Counted from the stretch's first letter, positions 10,901 to 22,359 are shown. The stretch is DNA of 64,000 nt from Nymphaea colorata (GCF_008831285.2 NC_045150.1:13189868-13253867), one strand, 5' to 3'. Made by a program: numbers and translations. The notes: generated by a model not told the origin, from the sequence alone.

Positions 10901-13620
10901 AAACGCGTCTTTTTAGATAAACATTAAAAGTAAAAAACGTGAAAAAACACATAATATACCCATAGTGTTTTTTTATTTTTTTATAATTTTTAGGATTTAT
11001 TAAATGTTCTAAACTTTTAAAAATTTGCTGAGATTTTTCCATTTTATTCCGAAATATACAACTGGACCCAACATAATGTCTTGGAGCTCCAAGAAACAAT
11101 GCAATATAACCGATCCAGTTTAGAAAGAGAGTACATATCCATTGCCAATTCTGCTGTTGAACTGGTCAGCTTCAATATTTGTTAAACGAACTCGATATCC
11201 AGATAAACTCACTTCTTATGCTAAGGTGAGATAATTTTTTCCCATATTCCAATATTTCACAAAAGAAGTAAGCACACGGAACTTGATGTTCATTGTGTTT
11301 AGAGAGATAGGATGACTACAAAACAACTTCTAGTTTGGCAGTTATCCTCACCTCAACAGCTTCTGATGTACATACCAATCACTTTCAATCTTTTGCTTTG
11401 AAGTGTTGAAATCCAACTCAACGTCCTTAAGGTTGCGTTTGTTTCACCGCAGATTTATGATTTGTGGTGATATGAGATTCATAGGATCTCAAATCCATGA
11501 ATTTAAGATTGGATCTCCCCCTCCATCTGATTTTAAATCCATGGTTTTTTAACATGTAGCATCCATTTGAAGTTCATGCTGAAGATATTCCAAAACACAT
11601 CTTTTCATGCAGCCTTGAATTTAAGATTATGAGGCTATACGGGAGAGAATGCACAAATAATATTTGATGAAAGAAAAAAAAAATTCAAGATATGTGGCAG
11701 TCTAGGCTGCCTAAAGAAAAGGAAAGTAACAACTGTAGGTCTCAAAGCAGGACAAGTTGTAAGAATAGAAATCAATATCAAATCAAAGAAAATGAAAAAT
11801 TAAGACCAAAATAGGCAAGCACTAATAAAAATTATCAATACAAAATCTAGTGGTGTGCAGGTGCTACCATATTCAAATGTTTGTAAAGGGGTTGAGCCCT
11901 CCTTCCATAAAACTGACATATATTTTATATAAGGCCACCTTCCACTGTGTATAAATAATGTGATAGATGACTTCCATAAAACTGACATAAAACCTCTCTA
12001 TATCATTTCTCTTTTCTTTCTTGGTGTGCTTTCTTTTACGATGTCTTTTGTAGCTCTCAGGGGATTATTTACTAAAGGACTTTTTTATGATTTTTTGTTT
12101 GTTTGTTTTTGTTCCTGAGCTACGTTGTCTGGATATTTAAATCGATACATCTGGAGACATCAAGTGAGATGGATGACCCTTATTTGATAGTCCATTTTTT
12201 CCCTTTCTAATATGCTTTTTTTGTTTAAAGAAATTTAAATTTTGTTTTTCGTTGACCGTGCTCTCACGGGGTTTTTGATTAATTTCGGGGTTTTTTGTTC
12301 TGCATGTCAAGGAGCCCTTTGCATTTTGGACCAAACAAAATCTCCAAATTCTGCAGACCCTTTTCAAGAGCAGGATTCATATTGATGTCAAGAATAAGTG
12401 TTTTCTTCAATGTTGTAGAAGAAACGTCCGTTTAGATTTCTAACATTTTCACTGAAGACAAAGACAAGGCGGCAAAAAGATGGTCCCGCTTTTGGTCCAA
12501 CAATAACTAATACATGAGAGCAAAATTTATATGCCTTATTATAATTCTATATAATAAACTAAAAATGAGCTTTGGGGTTTCTTGCCAAAGGTGGTTTCAC
12601 TAAACATTTTTTTTTTAAAGACTAAAAATGAATGGTATTAGCGACAGTTTAATTGTTAAAGTAAGAAAAGGGCAGCCTTATATGGCATTCATGTTGTATT
12701 TCATACACAAGCCCTTATGAGAGATGTACATGCAATAGGGAGTCACACACACTCTTGACACTACTTTAATTTTTGTGGAACTAAAAGAGGCTGGTAGGGG
12801 CCATGCCCTGGTCTTCCCTTCATTTTTTTTAAATCATAAGTAATTTTTAAAATTTTTTGATTTCACCTATATAAAAATTTGGAAAATTTATATTTTGGTT
12901 CCTATTAAAATTTTGAAATCATAGTTTGACATCTCTAATGAAAGAAATCTATGTGTGTGAGTGTGCCGATAAAATGTTCTTTTTTTTTTCTGTTGAATGC
13001 CGAGTTTTGATTTATATGGGTACATGTCTAGCTGATTTATGTAGGCACGCACACACACACTCACACACAAAAACAAGCTAACAAAAAGAATTGATCAGTT
13101 TCTGTTAAATGTTAAAATATCAAGAAAATACAGAAAAAAAAATGCTGAGAAGGTTGATACTACTGGAAAGATTGTGGTGATAGTGACAGAGCTGGAAAAC
13201 TTTGGATTGGAGATCTAATTCAAAAGCTCTAATACTTTTACGGGCATCAATACATATAAATAAGAAAATAATTAAAAGTACTAATATTAAAATAAAGAAA
13301 ATTTGAGTGCCTGGGTAGGCAACTACCAACACCATCCCGTATGTTGTGCTGCTATGATCTGTGGCAGTGCAGAGGTTTTGCTCTTGTGGTTGTTGTGGCT
13401 TCTGGTTTTCATCCAGAATAGACTCTGTGTGTGTGTGTGTATATTGGTCGAAGTTATTAGAAGATATCTTGTTGCTTTAATAAGGTCGACACCTTGCTTT
13501 CTTGCCCTTGAGGCAAAAAATGCACTCGATTGTTAAACTCTAGGATCTCTTTTCATGCTAATGTGATGATCTGTAGAATACTGCCACTTGTTCATCGTGT
13601 TAATGTGCGGTAATGATCTC
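7917..13620. other. Gene-poor region
   Basis: No exon with recognisable homology was found. 8170-8470 is dominated by oligo-A/T tracts. A 137-codon open frame at 8672-9085 has no recognisable domain and no copy elsewhere in the window, so I do not call it. 9100-10330 is rich in GGATCC/AGATCT-like words resembling those at 27650-28330. A (TA)n tract lies at about 9993-10033. Short hairpins of MITE style occur at 10343-10385 and 10836-10862, and a possible one at 11432-11540. 13036-13068 is a short CACACA run. Confidence 0.5.
10836..10914. repeat. Inverted repeat with ACGCGTCTT arms
   Basis: ACGCGTCTT and AAGACGCGT face each other across a few bases at about 10836-10859, and a third ACGCGTCTTTTT copy lies at about 10902. 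It could be a DNA-transposon end or a small foldback. Confidence 0.5.
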
Positions 13621-13780
13621 AATAGTATTGTGACTCAGTTTCGTGCTTGTATGGAGAGAAGAGAACTTTTGCTTGCCTTCACACTATGTAACATAAACAG
13701 AATAGTATTGTGACTCAGTTTGGTGCTTGTATGGAGAGAAGAGAACTTTTGCTTGCCTTCACACTATGTAACATAAATAG
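13621..13780. repeat. 80-bp tandem duplication
   Basis: 13621-13700 and 13701-13780 are nearly identical direct copies (about two mismatches by eye). The unit begins AATAGTATTGTGACTCAGTT and ends ACATAAACAG or ACATAAATAG. No coding role is visible. Confidence 0.95.
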
Positions 13781-14172
13781 GAGGGTTGTTGTGCAGTGGA
13801 ATTGGAGTTCAGGGAGGGTTTAGGGTTGGGAAGGAACTAAGAGGGAAGAGAGAGAGAGAAGGAGAGAACGGTCTGATCGGCAGAGGTAGGAGAGAAACAG
13901 AGACTGAGCATTTTCTGACATCGAGCGCACCTTTCATTGTATCGCTTTATAAATCTACATCAATCTTGGCAACCTTCAAACCAAGGTTGATGTGATAACA
14001 AGGCTATCCATCCTTTGTGGAATCCCCAAAATTTTCATCAATGGATAAATAATCCAAACCCTGTCATTTCCTACCGAGTTTTCCATGGCCTTAACTCTCA
14101 TAAGGCATCTCATCTTATAACAGCAAATTATAGTCTTTCAAGCACTAAAACATGTAAAAGAAAATACATATA

Positions 14173-14494
14173 CCTAAGTGCCATTATCATAGGTGAACTT
14201 GAGGAGAAGGAGTACGCGGTTGCCCTTGGAGTTTGGGTGACAGAAAAGCAGATTTCCCTTTCCTCCCTGTGCGGATAAAGCAGCCAAGTGAATGCCGCCG
14301 TCACCACGGAAAATAACCGCGACCACCATCCCCGTTTCCCCGCCGCGGCCTCCATTGCCTCCATGGCCAATTTACCTAATGAAAAACTAACAAAGTTGGC
14401 TATACAGTAGAATGCCAGAGAGAAAAATAAAAAAACACAAGTAAACGAGTACCTGCAGAACGAGGAGCTGAATGGAGAAACTCCGCAGCTCCAT
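14173..14494 (-). pseudogene. Two-exon gene fragment in left arm of the inverted repeat
   Basis: The first exon would start at ATG 14494-14492 (MELRSFSIQLLVLQ) and splice at CAG/GTACTCG. The second exon region (about 14370 down) reads MAMEAMEAAAGKRGWW followed by a hydrophobic helix, VVTAAFTWLLYPHREE, then ICFSVTQTPRATAY. The conserved stretch ends at a TAG before GTATAT. The short hydrophobic N-terminus and the single membrane-like helix suggest a small membrane or secreted protein, but I do not recognise the family. The right arm carries the same fragment, diverging head to head. Confidence 0.4.
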
Positions 14495-14766
14495 TCTCCG
14501 TATGAAAAAGAGGGAACTGACTCCCACTTTACCTTCAGTGCTCAATTGACTCACACATTACCTTCCGTGCGGACAGGGAAGTAACCTTGGTTTTCTACAC
14601 ATTCATGTTCTATATGTTCCAGGAGTTGAGAAGAACCAGTACTCAGTTCTTGACGGTGAGTACTGCTGTCTGCACGCAAGATGCCGTGCCCGCACGGAAG
14701 GTAATGTGTGAGTCAGTTGAGCACTGAAGGTAAAGTGGGAGTGATTGCCTCTCTTTTATACGAAGA

Positions 14767-15083
14767 ATGGAGCTGTGGAGTTTCTCCATTTGGCTCCTCG
14801 TTCTGCAGGTACTCGTTCACTTGTGTTTTTTTTTCTCTCTGGCATTCTACTATATAGCCAACTTTGTTAGTTTTTAATTAGGTAAAGTTGGCCATGGAGG
14901 CAATGGAGCCACGGCGGAGGAATGGGGATGGTGGTCACGGTTATTTCCATGGTGACGGCGGCATTCACTTGGCTGCTTTATCCGCATAGGGAGGAAAGGG
15001 AAATCTGCTTTTCTGTCACCCAAACTTCGAGGGCAACGGCGTACACCTTCTCTGTCAAGTTCACCTATGATAATGGCACTTAG
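14767..15083 (+). pseudogene. Two-exon gene fragment in right arm of the inverted repeat
   Basis: Mirror copy of the left-arm fragment. ATG at 14767 gives MELWSFSIWLLVLQ, a donor GT follows at 14809, and the acceptor AG is at 14880-14881. The second exon keeps VTAAFTWLLYPHREEREICF, then TAYTFSVKFTYDNGT, and ends at TAG 15081-15083. In this copy the splice joins the exons in a frame that runs into a stop, and the conserved frame is offset by indels near 14915, so it is probably broken. Function unknown. The two copies would be driven from the shared 14573-14689 spacer. Confidence 0.4.
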
Positions 15084-15351
15084 GTATATGTATTTTCTTT
15101 TGCATGTTTTAGTGTTTGAAAAACCAAAATTTGCTGTTATAAGATGAGATGCCTTATGAGAGTTAAGGCCATGGAAAAACTCGGTAGGAAATGACAGGGT
15201 TTGGATTATTTGTCAAATGATGAAATTTTTGGGGATTCCACAAAGGATGGATAGCCTTGGTTATCACATCAACGTTGGTTTGAAGGCTGCCAAGATTGAT
15301 GTAGATTTATAAAGTGATACAATGAAAGGTGCGCTCGATGTCAGAAAATGC

Positions 15352-17116
15352 TAAAAAAAAAGAAGGATATCTTAACCCCAAAGTTGTTTCATCAACAAGC
15401 GGCCTCCTCGGCTACCTTCGACCACATGGAGTAGAGGCAGCCGTTTCTGCAACTTTTATCTGATTTTCCACAGTGACAAAAATGAAAAAAAAAGATATAT
15501 TCATATAATTGCTAGCATTTTAACAAAAAGGATTCCTAATGATTTATTAGCCAAACATTTAGTCTGTATGAGGCTAAGAACATCCTGGTTTGCCTCTTTG
15601 TGAGGTGGTTGAAAAATATCTAGGCTGACTTCATCATTAAATAAGAAGAGAATATACATGCACGTTTTAAATGCATATATGTTTGCTAGTATTATTATCA
15701 AAAGGATTCTTGTTGATTTTTATGTAAAGCTTGTGGTTCACATGAGACTAAGTTTCAACATGTTACGATGGAAATACTTGAGCACGAAGAAAACCTCATA
15801 ACTAATGTGAAATATATTGAATATTTGAAATGTTGTGATAAAAAACAATTGAAAGGAAAACCTCGCTACAAAATTTGAACAAAATTCAAGTTACGATGGA
15901 CAAACCAATATAGAAAACAGTGGAAACAATCTCACAGTTTCATGACCAAGTGGGAGATGTTGGATAGTGGCCTTAAGCCCCATATTTACATTTTGTAACT
16001 GCAAGAGGACCCACTTGCAATTATGAGATTAAATATGAAAACTGACCAAATCTCTCCAGCCGTAACAGTTGCTAGGCAGAAAACCCTAGGAGGCGGTCTC
16101 ATTGTTTCCTTGGGAACATTCTAATCTATTGGCCAATTGGATGCAATGGAAGGAGCTACCAAGGAGAAGGGCATCTGTCTCATAGTTGTGGTATCGATGG
16201 AACTGAGGCATCCTTGCAAACTTCCCAACGAGATGATGTTCAGAAATATGATGTTTTCTTAATTTTTAAGAGGACCTGACACCCGCAAGGCATTCATTGC
16301 CCATCTTTATGACGCCTTGGTAACGAGGGGCATCTCTACTTTCATGGATAACATGAATTTGGAGAAGGGTGAGAAGGTGAATAACTTGTCTGGGTACATA
16401 GAAAGGTTGTATATTTGAAACATGTTGACATCATTGCTTGCTCTCTCATGTTACAATCATCTTCCCACTGAGCCCCCCTTTCCATGCCTTATCCGTACTT
16501 GTGTTTGAGGGTCGAGAGGCCCGGTAGCTATTCAAGATGAGAGCCATCAAAATCATTAGGAATAGGAAATTCAGTGGAAGAAAAGGAAGGGTGGGTCAAC
16601 TCGATAAACCGCTTATGAGATAGATAAATGCAATGGATGCCATTTTCCATCAACAAAATGGTAAGGAAAGGCCCTGACTTCAAGGAAAGGATTTGATTGA
16701 AATGAAATGGCAGGCCTGCCCTATAGAATGAATAAGGAGAGGCCTCTCGATGATCGAGCCACTTTGAGAACCGTATTTCTTCCAGAGAATCTCCTAATTG
16801 TTGCAAAGCAATCTTTGACTTAGGAAGTTCTAGTTTTCGATGGGACTTGAACGATTTGTCATACCAATGACCTTCTTGAATTGAGAGCTTGCATGGTGGA
16901 CAAAGCTTTTGCCAATGATTTAATGTAGTTTTTACGGCCAGATCTCACAATGGGCAAAAGGCAATGTTGTTATGGTGTTTGATTCATATAAACACATTTT
17001 TCCTCAACACAGATTTAGTGCTCGGCACACCCCAAGATTCTAAACAATCACGGAGTCATGTTAAAATGATATTCATGTCCTTGTTGAAATGGTAAAAAAT
17101 GAAAAAAGACGGCCAA
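15352..17116 (+). repeat. Duplicated block A': TIR half of TNL locus, copy 2
   Basis: Direct copy of 443-2184. It retains about 100 bp after the TIR exon that copy 1 has lost, and lacks a short segment present at about 1040-1095. Homology ends at GGCCAA (about 17111-17116), the same point where copy 1 continues into NB-ARC-side sequence. Confidence 0.85.
16197..16418 (+). pseudogene. Orphan TIR exon fragment (block A')
   Basis: ATG at 16197 corresponds to the TNL-1 start at 1367. KYDVFL is readable in one frame, but RGPDTRKAFIAHLYDAL, GISTFMDN and LEKGEKVNNLSGYIERLYI lie in another, so a frameshift of one or two bases separates beta strand A from the BB-loop region. A TGA at 16416-16418 ends it. 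Unlike TNL-1 it keeps the conserved RGxDTR and LEKGE motifs. No NB-ARC follows on this strand; the sequence downstream at 17276-22881 is the inverted NB-ARC/LRR half. Confidence 0.8.
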
Positions 17117-17275
17117 AATATCTAAAAATATTCACCGCTTGCAAAAGTTACAAAAGAAATCCTTCACTAACTTGTTAAAGTATATAAATGCTCCCTGGTC
17201 GCCCGTTTGTTCTCTCGCTTTCTCTCCATCCCTCATCTTGTCACTGTCACTCGTTCTCGTTCTCTCTCTATTCTT
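17117..17275. other. Breakpoint filler between block A' and inverted block B'
   Basis: About 160 bp matching neither block in TNL-1. The right two-thirds is pyrimidine-rich (TCTCTC, CTTTCTC). It occupies one edge of the proposed inversion. Confidence 0.6.
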
Positions 17276-17788
17276 CACTGATATTTGGTACAGTTAAAAC
17301 TCATTACGTATAATTAATAGAAGCATTAGGAAATGTTGATATGTTTCTAATAGTTTTATGTTTTGTTATTTATCCTTTAATTTTTTGTTTTAGATAGATA
17401 TATTGTATACTTTCTATGATTCAACATGTTTTAAGTTCTCTAATTTTAACAACTTGCATATATAATAGTTAATTTATTAATTTTAATAGCAAATATACAG
17501 TTTTTTTAAAAATACGTAACAATATTTAATACAAATATTGTTTAAAACTTTTTCCTTCAAGTGGTTTGCACAAGCCAATATAAGTCGATGCGTATGAGGT
17601 GACCGATCCACACTTAAAGTCCTTATTTCTTTTATAAATATTAAAAATATTAATTGAATAATACATGAAAAATAAGGCTGAATATTGTCCTTAATTTACA
17701 CTCCTACCCCCATCAACAGCAAACCAGTCAAAGGTTGCCCTTGATACACTCGACATATGTATATAACCAAATTCAAACCGCATGGATC

Positions 17789-18276
17789 TCACGATCGTCG
17801 CCTATACAAGACAATATAGAAATGGGTACCTTGGAAGTTGCTTTCCGCCTCGAACGTGACGTCGATCCTTCCGTACCCCTTTCCATCTCTTACCATGACT
17901 CCTTTCCCTTTATCATCCTCCAACTTCCGAGGGATGAAAGCTCCAATATCGGTGAGAAATCTGACATCAACGATCCGTATTACCTCTTTCACTTCTGTCA
18001 GTCTGTGTGTGTGTGCCTTATCACTTTCAGCCCGTTCAAAGATTATCGTAGAATTATCATGCCTCTCGCCCTTAACCTGGGTTACTCTATAATACCATGG
18101 CACGCGACCCAAGCGGCTTAGAACAAAAATTTGAGTGTTGCCTCGGTAAGGATCGTTGGGGAGAGCAAAAGATACCGTCACCGACCATGTCCATAGTCCC
18201 GTATGGATTTGGAGCAGGAAGAATTAATCGGCTGTCCAGGAACGCTGAGATTTTTGCAATGTTCGAACTTGAACTC
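17789..18276 (-). pseudogene. C-terminal (post-LRR) exon of TNL-2
   Basis: After the acceptor CAG (18279-18277) the frame reads EFKFEHCKNLSVPGQPINSS, continuous with the LRR exon. A frame offset near 18183 then leads to TVSFALPNDPYRGNTQIF, GERHDNSTIIFERAES, KLEDDKGKGVMVRDGKGY, RIDVTFEAES and FYIVLY, ending with the stop at 17789. Order and pattern (an xVSFxLPxD-like strand near the start, a FE...G..xVLY strand at the end) fit the C-terminal jelly-roll domain of TNLs. That assignment is from memory of the family and needs a profile search. The equivalent TNL-1 exon is split by a MYB-bearing insertion. Confidence 0.6.
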
Positions 18277-18299
18277 CTGGTACGTGCACATTTGAAATA

Positions 18300-18866
18300 A
18301 GATTAGATACATGCACATTTAATATAATATATATTATTAATTTGATATGAGCAGATATAGACGCTAATCAGCAGCCAAGGTACATGTACACAATCGAAGC
18401 AAACTGACCTACAAAGCAGTTTAAGCGGTTGGGCCTAGAGATGAAAACTTGTTTAGGACAATTAATAAATATAGCAGCGGAGCTATTGCCTGGCTTATAC
18501 GGGCCAGACAGGCTGATAAGCTGGTCGTCGATCTTGGTCTAACAGACATGTAAAGCAAAATTACTTTTTTGCTTTGATCACACTTTGATTATTTATTTTG
18601 TTCTTATAATTGTAATACAATTTAATAGTTATGATGTCAAAAGTTTCTTAACCTCGCTCTTAATCTTGGTTGCCCTACTTAGTCAATAGGCAGTGGGCCA
18701 ACTTCAGTCAAGAAACCAACTCCACCCCATCAAACAGCCAGCAAATGAGGCGCGCAGGCATACCATATGAAAAGTCACATGAACAATGCACCCGAGTGAA
18801 CACTCATATTTCTCGGCTTTGCTAGGTAGTTAATATGATGACCCCAGAGAAAAAGATTTTTACTTT
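18300..18866. other. Insertion of about 560 bp in the LRR to C-terminal intron of TNL-2
   Basis: Homology to the short TNL-1 intron (4777-4906) breaks at about 18866 and resumes at about 18300. Near the lower edge, two similar words (AAATGTGCATGTA and AAATGTGCACGTA on the minus strand) lie close together, perhaps a junction duplication. No protein homology was seen; the origin is unknown. Confidence 0.55.
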
Positions 18867-18959
18867 TTACTCTACTTTATTGTGACCGATAAAACAGAAT
18901 GCAGGCCGACAAGAAGTACATGAAAATGATACCCATATATAAATGTGTAAAGAAGTTAC

Positions 18960-19854
18960 CTTCATCATGTCATTCAAGTCCCTTAGTGCATCACAGCCGT
19001 CGAGTTGCAGGGACTCTAAGCATCTCAATTTGCTAAGGCCAGGAACATCCATCAGCTGGCGGGATCCGCTCAGACCTAAATATCGCAGAGCTTGCAAATT
19101 TGGAATGTCTGGGATGGTCTTCAAATGCACGCATGCCATGACTTCTAGCTCTTGCAGGTTTGTCAACAGGCCAACAGACTGTGGAAGTCTTTGCATATAC
19201 CCTTGGCCTAATTGGAACACCTTTAAAGACATCAACCTGCCAATCTCCTCTGGGAGTTCCCCTAGTGACCAACACCCGCTCAGGATGAGCTTCTCCAAAG
19301 AACTTAGCCGATAGATGCTATCAGGTATTTTCTTTAGAGAATGGCAGTCTCCCAAGTTCAAGCGCACCAACCTTCGGAGATCGCCGATCGATTCGTGGAC
19401 TTGACCCAGCTTGGCGCACCCTTCAAATACCAATTTGGTTGCGTTTGGAATCAGCCTAAAATCGGGGGTGCTCTTGAGGTTCTTGCAATTCTTGAGAATA
19501 AGGACTTTCAATTGGTGAACGCCTGCGAGTAGTTCCCCTCCTGGGGGTGGAAGTAACGAAAAGGCCACAAGTGAGTCACACTTGGACCTAGAAACTCCTC
19601 TATGATGCTCTCTGTCAGGTCCAGAATTTCAATGTTCATAAGTCAAAATCGATCGGCAATGATTTCAATGGACACTGCCACCACTTTAGGAACTTCAACG
19701 ATTTTGGTAGATCCTGATACAAGCCCTCCATCCTGATGAAGCTTGTATCAAGTATTCTCAGCTCATCCATGTTTCTGAAAGACATCGTGTTCAAAGGTGG
19801 AATAGGCTGCCCGTCATGACGGTGAAAAATAATGGCTTCAACCTTGTCTGTTCC
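18960..19854 (-). pseudogene. LRR exon of TNL-2
   Basis: It starts with GTDKVEAIIFHRHDGQ, the conserved NB-ARC to LRR linker. NMDELRILDTSF, LPKSLKFLKWWQCPLKSLP and IDFDL follow, then a stop or frameshift (about 19645). The frame reopens at 19568 and runs without interruption through at least six LRRs, including LPEEIGRLMSLKVFQL, LPQSVGLLTNLQEL, IPDIPNLQALRYLGL and VPGLSKLRCLESLQL. It ends at AAG with donor GT at 18959-18958. The acceptor that should precede 19854 reads CAT instead of the CAG kept in TNL-1, so the exon would be skipped or mis-spliced. Confidence 0.88.
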
Positions 19855-21012
19855 ATGGGATAGAAAAGATCACCAGAAAGAAAAGAAAAATGAGCTCTTT
19901 GATAAAATGAAAACGTCCAAGCACGGCAAGTGATGTATGATTTCTGTTAAGCTTTCAGCCACAAGAAGACGCAATTTAGATTTAGAGCTTTATGCAAACT
20001 ATCGTAAGGAATAGGAGATCAGCTATCGGAGTACAATTTTTCAGCTCTGCATGGTTATGCTCAAGAAAAAGTAAAATTATAAGTTGGAGGTTTGAGCCTT
20101 CCAGTATCAAGTTTTGAGAGGACAATTTTCAGAAAGCTAAGACAACATGATTATAAGGTTGAGGAGGATGACACCCTTTTTTTCCTACCATGCTCTCTGC
20201 ATTTTCTTCTATACTCTCTACCCCTTGCGGTTGGTTCATCATCCAACTTGCAACAACTTAATAATAAAGTAACTGACATCCATCTTACTTGATGGTTTAG
20301 TTGGTCTTAGTCCTAATTTTTCTCTTGGTCAAGTCATTTCACTTGAAACAGGCTAGAAACACCACAGCTTCTAGATTTGCTATTTTATTCTTCAGTTTTG
20401 TTGTCATAATCCTTGCCTGAATAAGTAGGATTTTTATATTTAACTTCCTCTTGTTTAGGAATACTGGTGCAAACGATTGCATCCCAAAATAATATGTTTA
20501 TGAAAGGGTGTATACAGACAGCCACCATTATGTACTTCCTTAAAAGTGTTTCACGCTAGAAAACCATAAAAAGCTTCTGCAGGAAGCAGCTGATTTCCAT
20601 TGGCAAGAAGACAAAGTATGATCTTGCAGACTTCTTACCAAACAGACGTCAGGTTATTATCTGTAGAATAGGTGGAGCCTTTTGTTGTTTGAATACTCTG
20701 AATCAAACATTTGTATGTTTGATATCGCCACACCTTTCGGTTTAGAAACCACAATGTTTGAATTGTGGAGATGTGGAATAGCAACCACACGAACAATGAA
20801 TAACAAAATTATGCTCCTTAAAACAGAATAACAGAATTTTAGCCAGTTAATAGTAGGCTAGTAGCCAGAGTCCACCATCATGTCAAGTTGGCACTGCTGA
20901 TCAACTAAGTTCCATTTGTCCACCATACGTGCGACTTCCAAGCACGAGCATTCGTCATAAAGAAAGACAAAAAGAAGAGTGAATGAAGAACGTGTAGAAA
21001 GCTCATACTTAC
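19855..21012. other. Intron of TNL-2 between NB-ARC and LRR exons
   Basis: About 1.16 kb with a clean donor (GTAAGT at 21012-21007). The 20165-21012 part is absent from TNL-1. No other gene is visible. Confidence 0.65.
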
Positions 21013-22088
21013 GTTTCTTCTGTGTAGCATTTGTAATGTTTTATTATTTTCCCAAAACCTGCTTGGTACCAGATTTTGCTTTTAGAAATATTTCTTCCCA
21101 TATCTCGTATTTTATCATGCATTTCAAATGTGCCATGTTCGTCATTTATGCTGATTAGAAATTTACGCTGCAGCTCTGCAATTGCATTAGTTGGGTCAAG
21201 TTCGGAACCTTCCCACATGAGCATTGCGTATTCTTTCTTCACTTTCCATGCCATTTTCTTCAATTCCCATGGCTTGAGCACCAACCCTGTATCCAACCAA
21301 ATGTCCCAACCAATAAGAAAACATGCTATATCCAAGAATATGGGTTGTTTTTTTTCATCAAGGCTGTCATAGCTTATTTTTAACCTAACATGGACGTCTT
21401 TATGTTGATCCCGTTTTACTTGCTCCAGCTTTGACTCCCATTCTTCAATGGATTCAATGTCAGAGAAGAGGCTCCCAAATACTTGGAGGCACAGAGGTAT
21501 CCCACCAGCAATTGACACAACTTTCTCCGACAATTCACCTCTCCAACCTGATTTTGGCTCGGGTTGCTCAAACGCATGCTGACAGAAGTGACAATGATTA
21601 TGCTTTCACCACTGAACCAACCTGACCGGCCGCCGACCAGCACATCGAGCTGGTCTTTATGATCAACATCGTCGAGAACTACAAGCACTTTCATGCCTCC
21701 AATTCGTTCTCTGATCATGGTGATGCCCTCGTCCTTGTTGTTTATTCTGACATCTCTTCCTAGTAGCAAGACAAGGATTTCATTTCCATTATGCTGCTTT
21801 GATACTTCGCGGACATTTGCAAGGAAGCTGCACTTCTCAAAGCTGGAACAGTTCTCTCGAACATTGTGCTGCTTTAATAATCTGTTGTAGACTGCTTTGG
21901 CAAGGGTTGTCTTCCCTATGCCGCCCATTCCACATATCCCAACCATTCTAACTTCCCTATCAAACCGTTTGATCACCTCATTTATGCGAGAATTAAGATC
22001 TGTAGGATAGTCGCCTATAAACAGGTATTTAGGGTTCACTTCCTGCAAAATCCTTTTCAAAATGCACTTTTTAAGATCTGCTTCGTCC
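21013..22088 (-). pseudogene. NB-ARC exon of TNL-2
   Basis: The exon follows AG at 22090-22089. Motifs in order: P-loop GMGGIGKTTLAKAVYN (intact), RNBS-A-like FEKCSFLANVREVSKQHN, kinase-2 VLVVLDDVDHKDQLDVLVGG (intact), and RNBS-B start SIIIVTS. There a deletion removes the rest of RNBS-B and RNBS-C and shifts the frame (about 21575-21600). The second frame carries GGIPLCLQVFGS (GLPL), LKISYDSLDE and PIFLDIACF (RNBS-D), and FEMHDKIRDMGR (MHD motif region) to the donor at 21012. NB-ARC is the nucleotide switch of plant NLRs. Here the ATP site is preserved, but the RNBS-B/C deletion would abolish the fold. Confidence 0.9.
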
Positions 22089-22196
22089 CTACAACGAATT
22101 AATAAGCCACCAATAATTAATGAAAGAAAGCTTCATCCATACAAGTCAGATTTGAATTAAGCTAAATATTGAAATAATTTAGCAAGGAAAGAACAA

Positions 22197-22198
<2 letters not shown>

Positions 22199-22245
<47 letters not shown>

Positions 22246-22311
22246 GAAGAGTATTTCCAGCTTTATTACAATCCACAAGGGATAGATCAACCCAAATTAG
22301 AATTAATAAAA

Positions 22312-22359
<48 letters not shown>

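Larger units (their letters stand above)
13905..15351. repeat. Large inverted repeat (two arms of about 660 bp, about 117-bp spacer)
   Basis: The left arm (about 13905-14572) and right arm (about 14690-15351) are reverse complements, with scattered substitutions and small indels and an axis near 14631. The outer edges read GCATTTTCTGACATCGAGCG on the left and the reverse complement on the right. The inner edges are CATTACCTTCCGTGCGG and CCGCACGGAAGGTAATG. The spacer 14573-14689 is unique. The right outer edge coincides with the left edge of duplicated block A' at 15352. Transcribed through, it would form a long hairpin. Confidence 0.9.
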
